Source of the DNA: Arachnopeziza araneosa
Lineage: Eukaryota > Ascomycota > Leotiomycetes > Helotiales > Arachnopezizaceae
Reading direction: 5' to 3'
NCBI GenBank assembly: GCA_003988855.1
Contig: QYAI01000180.1
Location: 1 to 46,887, forward strand
Length of the DNA: 46,887 nucleotides
Within the stretch, counting starts at the first letter, position 1. Every line of letters begins with the position of its first letter. The notes under the pieces were generated by a model. That model was not told where the DNA came from, made no database searches, and saw nothing but the letters and a program-made list of their open reading frames with translations. The translations under genes and the position numbers were made by a program. Of the stretch, positions 19,496 through 30,527 are shown piece after piece.

Positions 19496-20090
19496 ATTTT
19501 AAGTATGCCTCTGTCGATGCTGCTTAAGGCATGGTCTCAATTATTGTATCTACACCCTGTTTTTTCAATGATCTTTGATACTTTCTCTAGCATATCTTGC
19601 CCTGCCGTCTCGACATCAGATATGGGGCAAAGGATGAATACCTGTCTTACAACGTCCTCAAAGCATGTTTCTATTAGAGTGACAGCTACTCAGTTAAAAT
19701 CCTCGAAGCTCTTGATGAAGGAAACTGAATTCTATGGCAGGTTTACAGGTAGAGAGTTGGCATTAGATGCTGGGATGCGAGAACACTCTCTTCATTTTGC
19801 AACTTTCTCATGACGCTTACAAAGTGGTTGTGGGTGAAAATTTTGGGAAATGTTCAGATGGGTTTGTAGATCTATGAGAGGGAGCTCAAATCTGGGAATA
19901 AGTAAATGCCGTGTTCAGAGGAAGTGGAAGCCTGTGCTTCAACATGACGTTAAGCTAAGCTTTGTCGGAGCGCTCTCATTATTCTGTGACAACCTCTTGT
20001 TACGAGACCATAGGATCAGATTTTCGAAAAGGTTCACATATGCTTCCGCTGTTAAAACCCTGATCTTCAAGAGGCGTTATTGTCGTTCGT
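19496..20090 (-). pseudogene. Possible decayed coding region, family unknown
   Basis: Reading the minus strand, one frame shows protein-like phrases broken by a few stops: SFIKSFEDFN, VAVTLIETCFEDVVRQ, FILCPISDVETAGQDMLEKV and SKIIEKTGC, with TAG/TGA between some of them. Further upstream (about 20010-20085) another frame gives ITPLEDQGFNSGSICEPF. The amphipathic pattern looks more like decayed coding sequence than random DNA. The plus-strand open frame over the same bases (19505-19813) is Ser-rich, as expected of an antisense shadow. I cannot name the family, and no start or splice sites could be set. Confidence 0.3.
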
Positions 20091-20114
20091 GGTATTTACT
20101 TGTCAACTGAATTT

Positions 20115-20911
20115 CTAAGAAGTACTAAACGCGTGATATACTTTACATTCAGATTTATGTCCTCCTTCGCTCCAGTCTTTAACTTGACAATCCTGCATTT
20201 GCGTCAACACTTCGTAACAGTATTTAAGCATTTAAACTCACCTTCCCACAGTACCACACAGTCTCACAGCCTAAACACTTTTTCAGCAAGTCCTCCTCTT
20301 TCACACATCCACACGACTGACATCCCTTCAAAGTCGACGTCTCCTGTCCTCCCAAAAACTCCTTGAATTTCTCTTCTCTGATCAAATCCCTCTCGTGGAT
20401 CTCTACCAATTTCTCCATTTTCGCCGGGATGACCTAAATATTTTGTATTAGCTTCTCTTTCAATCCTTCTCTCTCATTTCTACGCTCTCTCTTATACTCT
20501 CGCCACCAACTCTTCTAAAAATAAAAGAGCAAATTTGCATACCACGACATCCTCCCTCCTGCACTCCACAAATCCTTGTTTCCCCTCCTTGACCCCACTC
20601 TTCCTCGGATTCCTCACCAGTGCTAAATGACCCTTCTTCCACTTCTTACTATCATACCCACCTCCTCTCATACTCTCGTCAATCTCATCCACTGGTAATC
20701 GGATAGTGAGAGCGAATGATTGACCACTGAGATCGAGACAGATGAAGGTGGGAGAGCTAGAGATGGTCATTTCTTGTTGGATTGTGGCGAGAAGGTAGGT
20801 GGGTATTGATGTTGATGTTGACGAATTGGTAGAGGTGTCGGGCGAAACGATTGGTAAGGTTGAGAAGGAGGGGAAGAGAGCGCTGTTGGTGAAATCGGGG
20901 AGGGGCGCCAT
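20115..20911 (-). CDS. MYND-type zinc-finger protein, three exons
   Basis: Exons 20911-20543, 20433-20242 and 20192-20115 (introns 109 and 49 nt) join in phase 0 to give 212 residues. The C-terminal MYND finger is complete only after splicing: Cys161, Cys164, Cys176, Cys179 (CLGCETVWYCGK), Cys185, Cys189, His199 and Cys203 (DCQVKDWSEGGHKSEC). MYND fingers bind proline-rich peptides and act in protein-protein contacts. The N-terminal 123 residues are Ser/Thr-rich, then contain FICLDLSGQSFALTIRLP and GHLALVRNP, with no SET domain, so this is not a SMYD methyltransferase. Position of the finger at the C-terminus with a short unknown N-part is common in fungal MYND proteins of unknown function. 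Confidence 0.82.
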
Positions 20912-22206
20912 GATTGTGAATTTGTTGACGAAAGTGGGAATTTGATAGGGATCGATGTAGGGTTGTCTGTATGTGCAATCTGTATTGATTAGGATGAGAA
21001 GGTTGAAAATGTGTTCGAAACATCCCTGAAACGATGGTTATGTTTCTGCTCCCTTTTTTTTAGCGAGAGCCTCAGTGAGCGCTGTGTAGCTGAAGGTTGG
21101 GAAGTTGAGTATTTACACTTTCTGTATGTTGAATTTCTCCATGCTATCAAAATAAATAAAAGAATTAAATTAAATGCTTGTATGAATATAGTATTCCTAG
21201 TGTCCGTAGAACTATAATAGAGATGTAGATATTTCTGTCACGTGATCCCAACTATTAGTTAGGCTTGAAGATCGAGGCTAGGGATGGCGTACAAGTTTTT
21301 AAGTAAGTAAGAGAAGTTGAAACAGATTGAAAAGAGAGCGAAAGGGGGTGAAGATAAATCAAGCCAAATTTCAGAGATGGTTAAGATCATAAATTGTTGA
21401 GTAGAAGGTCTTCCAGCACTCCCAGTCTCCATTAATAACAGCGCCTAAAACAGCTGAAAGTCTAGTGCTTTCACTATTCTTTGCTGCATTGCCAAACATG
21501 CTCCCAAAGCTGCAGCTTATGGTTTCAAACTTTGTAGCCGGGAGAGGGCCATCCAGGCGAAAGATCCCATCGTTCGGTTGAAAGTTACATTAGTGGGACG
21601 GAACTTTTCGCGGTCGTTGCCGCTGGCTTCATGGGAAAGCTCCGTGTGACCCTTGAGACAATAGCCTCAGCGTTTCTCACCGTATCTAGATCTATTCTGG
21701 CCTATACTATCCACACCATCCTGCGGGAAGCCCCCCGACTTGAGAGCAATGTTTACCGTTAGGTCTGTGGTAGGTTGTCTGCGGAGCCTTTTCCTGACAC
21801 ATAGGATTACCTGCCTTTAACACGCTTTGAGTGACCCGCTAGAAAACAAGAATGGGGATTATTTTCGCTCTCATGTTATATGATTTGAGGCATTTTCAGC
21901 TGCCTAATCGTCGTGGCTTGCTCGAAGTACGTTTATTGCGTGAGGATTGGTTACGTTGAAGCCACATCCCACGTGTGTGTGTTCCGCGATCCAATCCATT
22001 GCTGAGGCTGCAGCTGAAATGCATGAGCGACTTTTTGCATAGCACAAATCGGATTTTGTAAATATGTCTCAGAGATAGGAATCTTACTCATCCACGCGGT
22101 CCGCTCAGCTTTCAAATAAACGTCCAGTGTCCCCGAAGAGCATCGCATAGTATTACGCCAGGAAGTTCTCAGATGTAAAGAGGCTGGCCTCACGGGAATA
22201 TCAATC
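20912..22206. other. 1.3-kb intergenic region, no supported gene
   Basis: This holds the promoter of the minus-strand MYND gene and of the 22207 gene, which are divergent. Short frames on both strands (for example 22256-21951 minus) have no domain. A TCACGTGA palindrome lies at 21239-21246. Several stretches look like normal non-coding DNA; I see no tRNA or repeat. Confidence 0.4.
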
Positions 22207-23016
22207 ATGGCACATCCATGGGTAGGCCTCGGTGATGTCAAGATTGTCATTGACACTTACCACCACTTCCGGAACCAAATCCGAGATGGGCCAGGAAAGT
22301 TTGACGAGGCTGTCAGGGCAAGCGAAAGTATGAAACACAATTTCGACAGACTGGAAGAAATGTATAACTATGAACGATTGGGTGAGGCATTTGAGTGCGG
22401 AAGGCGAGTTGGCGAGATGGGACCAAATCTGAGAGAGCTCGCCAGACTGTCTGAAAATCCTCCTCGGAGTAAATGGAAATCCGCTTTTTCAAGCGGGGAT
22501 CAGAAGAAGATGCGAGAGCTTACAGAGAATCTGCGAGGGCAGAATCGAGAGTTGAGAGACTACATGGGAACAATCGACAGCCAAAACATTCATTACATCA
22601 GGGATAAAGTCGATCGAGTCGAAGAGGCTGTCCGTGGTCCTCCACATTTTGAGAATTACCCGCACTCGCAGAGGTCCCTTGATCAACATCATCATCACCG
22701 CCGCGCTCAAGATTCATTTGAGGATCAACGTCATTACCACCACGCTAAAGACTCATTCGACGATCAAGATTTTCACTACGATTCCCGCCCTCGATTCCAA
22801 GAATCCTCTCATTCTGGACGGCGCCTGGTAGAGTATGATGATCATGATCTCGATCCTCGAACCCAAAGACTCTCCCATTCGGGTCGGCGTATGTCAGAGC
22901 ATGATGGCTATGATTCAGCCTATGAGTCCGATAATGAACGTAACGGGTCGGTTTGGAGTTTCAAGATTGGCCTGGAGAGACGTCCTGATCATCATAGACG
23001 AAGGAGGAGGCATTAG
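22207..23016 (+). CDS. Orphan with STAND/NLR-like N-terminal helical domain and His-rich tail
   Basis: Single-exon, 269 residues from ATG 22207. Residues 1-125 (GDVKIVIDTYHHFRNQIRDGPGKFDEAVRASESMKHNF in two blocks, then LARLSE, KKMRELTENLRGQNRELRDYM) resemble the helical N-terminal domain preceding NACHT/NB-ARC modules in some fungal STAND proteins, where a helix with xYxxFRxxP is followed by a second helix. No nucleotide-binding domain follows. Instead there is a His/Asp/Arg-rich tail with imperfect repeats (AQDSFEDQRHYHHAKDSFDD; SHSGRR occurs twice). It could be a solo recognition-domain adaptor or a truncated receptor. The family resemblance is my judgement, not a search result. Confidence 0.55.
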   Translation: MAHPWVGLGDVKIVIDTYHHFRNQIRDGPGKFDEAVRASESMKHNFDRLEEMYNYERLGEAFECGRRVGEMGPNLRELARLSENPPRSKWKSAFSSGDQKKMRELTENLRGQNRELRDYMGTIDSQNIHYIRDKVDRVEEAVRGPPHFENYPHSQRSLDQHHHHRRAQDSFEDQRHYHHAKDSFDDQDFHYDSRPRFQESSHSGRRLVEYDDHDLDPRTQRLSHSGRRMSEHDGYDSAYESDNERNGSVWSFKIGLERRPDHHRRRRRH

Positions 23017-23350
23017 GTGGAGCTTGGACTGAATGGTTGAATACACGATTGAGAGATAACTCAAACATAACTTACCAAAGTTTTGAATTGCCATGATGAA
23101 TGTGAACTGAATATTTACAATATCCTTCTTTATAAGTAGGGAAATAGCAGTAATTTGTTGCCTTCAATCATAATATCACGACTGCTAAAGGTTTCCTTGA
23201 AACCTAGGACATTTGCTCACCTCTAGCTTCGTGAGTGAATACAACTTGTGAAAGTGCCACGCAGCTCAGCGAGGGAAATTGTAGAAGAGAGGAATGGAAC
23301 ACGAGGAAGTCAAGTTCTGGAAGAGCTCCTATATTTTAGGATGCGATTAA
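23017..23350. other. Intergenic spacer
   Basis: Between the 22207 gene and the protease/WSC relic. No reading frame is of interest, and I see no upstream half of the aspartic protease in it, so the relic is truly truncated on its 5' side. Confidence 0.4.
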
Positions 23351-24396
23351 AATGACTACAAAGTCAATCCACAAGACAACACCGGACAAAACTGTCAATT
23401 TGGTATTGACAAAAACGCCGGTGCTGATATTATTATTGGAGATACCGTCCTCGCTGCTATGTACGTCGTTTACGATTTGGATAATAACCAGGTCTCTCTC
23501 GCTCCGACGGTGTTCAATGCAGCAGGTTCAAACATTCTACAAGTTGTCGCAGGTCCAGGAGGCGTACCGGACTCAAGCAGCCACAGTTCTAAGGTCTCAT
23601 CAGGGTCAATCGGCTCAATTTCCACTTTATCATCGACTTTAAGCGTATCTTCAACCACTGGTGTCTCATCGACTTTGAAAACTAGTACCTCGACTGAATT
23701 CACATCTTCTACTTCAACAAGGACAACCACTGGTGCTTCATCGACTTCGACAGCTAATACCTCGACTGGGCTCACGTCTAATACTTCAAAGACAACCACT
23801 GGTGTTTCATCGACTTCGACAACTAGCACCACAACTGGACTGGCCTCTTCTTCTACTTCAACAAAGACAACCACATCATCTACGTCGAGTTCTGAGTACA
23901 TCGACAAAGACCACTTCCTCGAGCAAAACAACTTCTACCTCTAAGACGACAACTTCGTCAAGCACCCAATATACTACTCTCAAGACAACAACATCCACCA
24001 CAAGTACTCACTCCACGACCCTCAAGCCTCTACAACATCCAGCTCAACTGGCTCTCATACCCCCCAGCCGTCCGGACCAGTGAGCCTCGTGCCAGGCTAT
24101 AGCTACCTTGGATGCTACACGGACAATCTCAACAACCGCGCCCTGACCGGTATTGAATTTACTAGCATCGGCAATCACCAAGTCGATAACACAAACTGCA
24201 TTGAGTATTTTCAAGCAAATGGTGGATACATCCTCGCGGGACTGAGTACGGCGGCTAATGCTTTTGTGGAAATTCTTTCAACCCTGCTTCTGGGAGCACT
24301 TTGGTCGCTAATTCCATGTGTACTATTGTTTGCGAAGGGAATAATACACAAATCTGTGGTGATAGTGTGCGACTAAGTGTGTGGAAGAAAAATTAA
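23351..24396 (+). pseudogene. Relic: C-terminal end of pepsin-like aspartic protease, Ser/Thr linker and WSC domain
   Basis: The frame from 23354 encodes the C-terminal strands of a peptidase A1 fold: NCQFGIDKNAGADIIIGDTV, then AAMYVVYDLDNNQVSLA. An in-frame TAA lies immediately upstream (23348-23350), so the catalytic part is gone. A Ser/Thr-rich linker with repeated TTGVSSTSTT-type units follows (about 23570-24050). The linker changes frame near 23890 and again near 24025. A WSC (carbohydrate-binding) domain begins GYSYLGCYTDNLNNRALTG at about 24100; near 24240-24260 it shifts frame and has TAA where YGGECFCGN would be expected. Its last part (SGSTLVANSMC, CEGNNTQICG) is readable to TAA 24394-24396. 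Several lesions in different places mean this is not one sequencing error. Confidence 0.8.
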
Positions 24397-25156
24397 AGGG
24401 ATTGTGTAAATGTGATGCAAGAGGGGGCTCATCGCGGAGATGAGTGGCTATATAATTTTCTTCCAGCTTCAAATTTGTAACAGTGTCGCAGGAATTAACA
24501 TGTTAATTTAGTAGATTCTCAAGCATAAAAATTGCTTTGTTTTAGTTCAAGCTTCTCATATTGGAACATTCCTATTGGCATTCGGCTTTTGAATGTCTAA
24601 ATTAAGGATGGAATGAAGTTGATTTGAAAGCTGCCAAGTTTACATGCTTGAATAAGATTTATCTTAGAGGGTACTCAAACGTGTTTTGAAAATATGGGAG
24701 CGTGTTAAAGGGAGCTCAATTTTAATTCAAGGTTTGGTTTCTCGTGTATAAATTTAATCTTGTGATGGTTCTATTAGATCCATTGAACTCCATATATCTA
24801 CACATCTTAAGGAAAGTGGACTTGTTTTGACAATCTACGTCAATCGCATTGCCGTGGTGTAGATACATAAGTCCTCTTTTAGGTCGGATTCATCATATGG
24901 AGTAGCATTACACAAAAGCCATTTAGTTCAAACAGCTGTAATGAATTGATATCTCTACCCTAGGCTTAGTCATTCTATATCTAAATTTCTGAAACCCATT
25001 TAGACTATGCTTATTTTCATTTCAAAACCGCTGACTTCGATATCTAAATTTAAGACTAGAATTGAGTTTGACCTTGGATTTGAAGTTGAAACGATATCCT
25101 TCAACAGATGGTGCAATTCAAGGGATATTTGTATATCTTCATTATAGATTACTAAA
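24397..25156. other. AT-rich intergenic region
   Basis: 760 bp without a supported gene. It is AT-rich, with repeated short words such as ATATCTAAATTT (24975-25055), and lies between a relic and the 3' end of the HET gene. Confidence 0.4.
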
Positions 25157-27380
25157 TTAAAACCTTAAAGAATATATTCTTTGCAACATACGCTCAATGA
25201 GAGAATAATAAAAGGCAAAGGCACACCAAAAAGAGACGTTGGTAGCAAGCAGTGCCATTGCTATGTAAAGTGCTGCAGGATCAAAATTTTGCTTCGTTAT
25301 AGAGAGGATCAAAAACACTATGAGCGCTATGATAAAACCCCACCAAAGCATTTGCAACCATAAAAGGGATCCAACCATACCGATCCAAGAGATTTTTGAA
25401 GTGCGTAATGACAATGGCTTGAAGCCAGGGATTGGTTCTGCCACAGTGTTACTTTTTGTTCCCGGCTTCTCGTTGGATACAAGCTTACCGGTGTTCACCT
25501 TAAGCTCACACTTCTTGTCCACGCGATAAGCATGGAAGAATGGCAATGATTGAGTTTCTCTCGGTCGACGATTTATTTCTACGCGGATCGGGAAGGAATA
25601 GTTGAGAGAAAGGGCTTTTGGGGTTAGACCACGAGAAGGCGTGTAATCAGTAGGTCCCGAGATTGTGAAACAGGCACCCCGGCGATACGTTTCTGAGCCG
25701 AGAGCTTTTCTTTCAATGATCAAGCAAATCTGAGTTGATGGAGGTAGCATGCTAATTCCGATCCTGTTAAACTGACTCTGAACACAAAATAGCCCGGCAA
25801 ATCCTTCAAATTCAACATTACAGCTTACCGAACTCATCAACCCTGCAGTTGTAATGAATGCCTGGCAATGGTGTCCCGGAGAGAGATGAAGAATTGTTCG
25901 GTTGCGGTTCCAGCGCATACTAGAACGGCCACTGGCCAATAGATTTCTTCCTAGCTGGGTTGGTACCCATGCATTCAAACCCCTCATATCCTTTGATTGA
26001 ATGCACTGCCCCACGAATAGCAATGAGATCGGTAACGTCTCAAAGCTAAAGATAATATGTTTCAGTTTTTCGGCAGGTGCTTTCAAAACGGAAAGAGGCT
26101 CTGTTTTAATATCAAGTACATTGGCAAAGATGAGATATAAATCATCGCTCATGGTGGTAGATCGTCCAGCTAGAGCATTCCATACAGGGACAAAATCGAC
26201 TGCACGTAGTTGGGTAACTTGGAAGGGGTCACGCTTGATGATGAAAGTTCGTCGAAGATAGCGGATCATGTCCTTCCTAATGGCGAGGTCGTCTTCTTCT
26301 TCCTGTGAGGAGCGACCACAGGTCTTTTTTTCTGACGTGCGAGTCTCGCTGGCAAGAAGAACATCAAGCTGTTTACTTGTCCAACTAGGTACAAATGCCT
26401 CGTTGTTAAATTGAAATATGAGTCGCTGTGCCAAAAGCCCCTCTTGGAGGGTCCAACTACGTCGCATCCAGGCGCATGTCGAGATGTGAAAGTCAACATC
26501 GGGGTGAGAGCTCGGCCCAGGCAAAGACATTAAACCTTGATCTAGGACAAGCACAGAATGCGCCATCGCATAAATCGAAGCCATATTATGAATGGTTTTC
26601 ATTTTTAGACCCTGATGCGCCAAGTCCACAGGTATGCAGAGTGTGTCCATCCAGAAAAGCTGCTTATTGCTTAGCACGAGACAAAGAAAGAGCTCCTATA
26701 CGAGTATTGGAAGAATGGGAATAAGGACTGGAGATATAACTTACAGGCTCAGTTGATTGCTTTGCTAGCCGCTCCTGTAAAGCCAAAATTTGACACGCCG
26801 GAAGAGCGTTTGCCTTTGGATTTCCAAGGCCATGAGCCCAGACGTGAGATAAGGCCACATAACTCCGGATCTTGAATCGAGAACGTCTCCGATGTACTCG
26901 AAGCTGAATTCCTTGACCGGCTTCTAGTGGCCCATTCTCGAGCATTTCAATTGAAATCAGAGGCGTATCACCGCTCTCGAGCACTTCTAAAAGTTTCTCG
27001 TGCGGCACTGAAATTGCAGCGCATTTGCAATGGGGTTTGACATGGCGAGACTGGTAATTCTTCATATCCACATTGTATGCAACACAAAATGATTCGCCAT
27101 TACACGCATCGTGCTTTCTTGGATCCTCAAGAAGCTTTTGGCTTGCGTAGTATGAGAATACTTGATAACTGTGGATTCGACATAAGTAGTCGCTCTGATG
27201 TGGGCACCACCCACTCTCACGCATCCTATATTTCAGACATCGTACGCACTTGCAGTCTCTCTTATTTTCTGAACCTAAATCACCGGCGGCATCTTTCTTC
27301 TCCAAGTCTCGATTACAAATTGAAGGAGCTGGCAGGTCTCTCCCGATCGACATCATAATAAAATCTCGCTTTCGTGCCAT
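25157..27380 (-). CDS. HET-domain protein with C-terminal membrane segments
   Basis: Two exons: 27380-26745 and 26695-25157, joined in phase 0 across a 49-nt intron with consensus donor GTAAGT. The join gives KQSTEP-ELFLCLVLSNKQ and 724 residues. The start is ATG 27380 (MARKRDFIMMS); the open frame extends upstream only from a non-ATG codon. The N-terminal part (40-165) is Cys/His-rich (CKCVRCLKY, GWCPHQ, HCKCAAIS). The HET domain spans about 173-300, with SYVALSHVWAHGLGNP, LFWMDTLCIP, SIYAMAHSVLVLD and WMRRSWTLQEGLLAQR, the block order usual for HET proteins, which trigger incompatibility cell death when activated. Two hydrophobic C-terminal segments (about 645-680 and 690-716) suggest membrane anchoring. 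Confidence 0.88.
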
Positions 27381-28469
27381 GAGTATGATGACTTCATTGG
27401 AATAGGGGTCCCTTATTAAATATAGTAATAGAGAGGTGCTCAATATGGTTTGTTGAAATGAAAGTGGATTTACTAACGAGTTGGGAAGGAATAAGTCTTT
27501 CTTGGAGGTATAGCGGCATTCGGTAGCACTCTAGGCTCCAACTTATGTTTCCCCGCCATACTTGCTCACTAGAATTCGGACTTTTCATCTATGTATAGCT
27601 CCACTTCTTCAAAAGGCTATTCCAAAACGAGATTGAAGAAAAATAATTGGCTAGCATACCACCTTTATCATAACTGCCGGATATATCCCGGCTTTCGGCT
27701 ATATCAGATCAATTAACAACGGTCCGAAACAAGGAGAAGCGGTGTTTTACTCACCTCATTCACAGACGGCTAACCTTTTTCCCCTGCAACCTGATACAAA
27801 TTCCCTCTAGACGGTGGATTATTTGTTTCCCGATTTCTTTGCATTCAAGTTTAGATATGATCCGTGTGAAATCGTTGTCCCCCAGGCCATGTCCGACGGT
27901 CTTCGGCTACTCTTTCAATCTTGCAATGCAACCAACTTTACTTTACAAAGTTTTGGTCACTTACAATCAAGTTGCAAGATGGGGTTGTCCGGATGAAAGT
28001 TTGATGATTCTTCTACCGCAATTACGATGTTGTGTTCTTTTCGCTGGCCGCCACGAAGGGAGGATTGAAGGATTTCACTACCGTCCTGACGCCCCGGACG
28101 GACGGGCAATCCGTTCTTGGTAGTTTTTGGTGCAGACTTTGAAATGCGCTTTGGAACATTCATTTTGATTGGATCGTGTTTAACGATTGCTGCGCCACAG
28201 AGCGAAGAGAATGCAGCAGGAAAATGGCAAAGTACAAATTGAGCTCACACCTCCGATGGATAAATGACAGCCGTTATTAAAGCGTGTCGCCTTGTACACT
28301 TAAGAATGAAGTTTATTGTAGGTAATTGTATTGTTAGGGGAGAAGGGATAGCAGACTGTCGTGTAAAGACTACTTTGATAAACCGGACTGATCAGCTCTG
28401 TTGCACTGTATAACAGAGACAGCCACCGAATGTTCCTCTGCCGCGAAGCTTGTCATACAAAAATACATC
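27381..28469. other. 1.1-kb intergenic region, only unsupported small frames
   Basis: It includes the promoter of the HET gene. Frames at 27839-28123 (plus) and 28163-27957 (minus) are antisense to each other. Neither shows a domain, and the minus one (MNVPKRISKSAPKTT) is basic and unremarkable. No repeat is seen. Confidence 0.35.
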
Positions 28470-29003
28470 TTAGGTCTCGCTTTCACGCTCTTTTGCCTCC
28501 CTCTCCAGCAAGAGTTGCATAATCCTCTCTCCATGATGGATGTTTCCAGCCGTTACTCTGATAACATTATTTATAATTTCAATTTTCCTATAAGCCAATA
28601 CTTCTTCAACCATGCTCTCATCCCACTGAGTAAGAAGCATGTTTATTGCTGGCTGCTCCATCTTCGGTCTCAGCTGAAGCAAGAGTGAAAGATAATCCTG
28701 GCACTTTGGTTGAAGCCTTAATTTTCTGAGATCCTGCCAGGTGAGCTCAACCTCGTTCCCATTCTGTCGTAGCAGAATGAGCAGGAAATCCATATTGTAA
28801 TCCAGGTCCCGTTCCAAAGCCTTTTTGATTGTAGCTTCAATGGCTGGAGATTGGGGAAATTTAAGTCGACGGATATCTTCCAATGACCAAATGTACTCCA
28901 TACATCTAGAATACTAGTAAGAAGACAGTATAAGGGGTTGAGGGAGGGGTGGTTACACTGTTCCGTGCTGCTCAGCAGGTGCGACGAGGGACGATGTTGC
29001 CAT
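28470..29003 (-). CDS. Short helical-repeat protein, fragment-like (STAND/ankyrin-associated repeats)
   Basis: Model: exon 1 29003-28957 (MATSSLVAPAEQHGT) and exon 2 28905-28470, with a 51-nt intron, giving 160 residues. If the intron is not used, translation could start at ATG 28901 (143 residues). The sequence consists of about four imperfect 30-40-residue helical units with a W/F..L..LR..P pattern and endings such as MDFLLILL, YLSLLLQL, INMLLTQW and IMQLLLER, followed by EEVLAYRK and NVIRVTAGN. This resembles the short repeats between or after ankyrin blocks in large fungal NACHT proteins. It could be a small stand-alone gene or the surviving end of a bigger one. I see no nucleotide-binding domain nearby. 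Confidence 0.5.
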
Positions 29004-29427
29004 TTCCGACACGCTCAGGAGGCTGGTTTCCTCTGACAGTTTAGATTCATATTGAGACGAGCGGTATCAGGAGGTCTTCTAAGTCATTGCAGTGGTAGGC
29101 AGCATTAGGGAGCTGAAAGAGAGCGCAGCTGGAAGGCAGAGCGGAGGTGCCTTGCTGCCTACGAGTAAATCACATGATTCCATCTCCCAAACGTTCCTAT
29201 TAAAATTAGGGAGGGAAATTATAAGACTACCCAGTATCAGAAGATCTTTTCTGCAATTTTGATTTAGAATAGAGTTGCAGAGTGATATGAACAGCTTCAT
29301 CTTGGACCTCGTGGTCTGCGGACTATCATCTCGAACGTGTCAACCGGTTTGAACAGAAATACGCGTTCTGAAGCAACCTGAGTAGATCAGAGGTTACCGA
29401 TCCAGTAGCTCATATTTGATCCGAAAA
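29004..29427. promoter_or_regulatory. Divergent spacer between the repeat protein and the GNAT gene
   Basis: 424 bp head-to-head. The minus-strand frame at 29300-29079 is not supported by any domain. No clear motif was identified. Confidence 0.35.
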
Positions 29428-30124
29428 ATGTCTCCCTACGTCGCCGAGTCCCCTCGTCTTTACCTTCAAGTTCTCAACCAAACCGAGCACTTTGAGATAT
29501 TCCACTCGATCCACAGCAACGAGCTCTGCATGAAATGGTCGTACGTCTCCCGAGATCTCAATCCTAACACTTTTCTCAAAGAAACAGGTCGAAACCCATC
29601 ATTACCGATCGAGCTTACACCCAGCAATTCATTCAAGAATACATGCCGACCCCGGAAAAGCCATGGAACGAGCGATACGTCATCTTTGCAAAGAATGCAT
29701 CCGATGAGCCACCCACCCCAATCGGCCTCGTCGGCCTCGCCAAAGAGCAGGAGATCTCGTACAAGATCCTCCCCGCGTTCTGGGGACAGGGATTCATGAC
29801 CGAAGCATTGGAGATGTACTTCCCTCTGTTCTGGAATTCCCCTCGTGAGTTCCTCATCTTCCCACATGATCATGCCTCAAGTCGACAAGGGTAATCTGTA
29901 CGATAGCTTTTTGCTGACGCTCAATAGGTTATAAACGATTCGACGAACTCCGCGCGGCAGCTGATATCGATAATCCAGCAAGCCTGCGCGTCTTGGAGAA
30001 AGTGGGCTTCAGGAGAAGTATGGTGTTGAGAGAATGTTTCATCTATCCGTATTTTGCCAGGCATGGCGAGACTCGGAAGAGTAATTTGCAGCTTCTGTGG
30101 CTTCCACGGCCGGGTACGGAGTAG
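29428..30124 (+). CDS. GNAT-family N-acetyltransferase (RimJ/RimL-like), three exons
   Basis: Exons 29428-29540, 29588-29844 and 29928-30124, with introns of 47 and 83 nt. Joins are phase-consistent (TC+G; C+GT), giving 188 residues. Start: MSPYVAESPRLYLQVLN, the usual beginning of Acetyltransf_3 proteins. Motif A is GLVGLAKEQEISYKILP (86-100) followed by the acetyl-CoA pyrophosphate loop WGQGFMTEAL (103-112). Motif B is NPASLRVLEKVGFRRSMVLRE, split by no intron, near 140-160. Such proteins acetylate ribosomal or other N-termini, or small amines; the substrate here is unknown. Three simple overlapping ORFs in different frames disguise this gene unless it is spliced. Confidence 0.88.
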
Positions 30125-30527
30125 GGAAGGGGCGTGAAATCGTCTACTCTGAATACAGATTAATCTTAGATAGGACAAAGATTCGGTGGTTTTCATGCTT
30201 GAAGATTTCTCGATCTCCATTGACTGCGTTGTGCGGTTGTCTGGATCCTGCAAGAGAACTGGCTTTGGCTAACTTGGATCGGTAATTCTGTAACGCTCGC
30301 AGAAAGGTGAGAATTGGAATTTAAAAGTCTTGATATTTACGAGTTGAGTCTCCAAACTTATACAAAGTATATTATAATTTAAAAAATATAGTTCTCATCT
30401 AATCGAAATCTATTCTATCAACGCCATCATATACAATTCATCTTCAAGAGTAAATATTCAACCTGGGTATCAACACCTATTCTCCAGAAACAATCCAAAA
30501 CTAACCGCTCAAAATGTTATCCTAGAA
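30125..30527. other. Convergent spacer
   Basis: Between the GNAT and DUF1275 genes, tail to tail. AT-rich around 30340-30400 (TATTATAATTTAAAAAATATA), consistent with 3' ends. No gene is seen. Confidence 0.4.

Noticed and set aside
23470..23931. 153-residue minus-strand ORF rich in Val/Glu/Asp
   Set aside because: It is the antisense of the repetitive Ser/Thr linker of the protease/WSC relic; its VVVEVDE repeats simply mirror that repeat.
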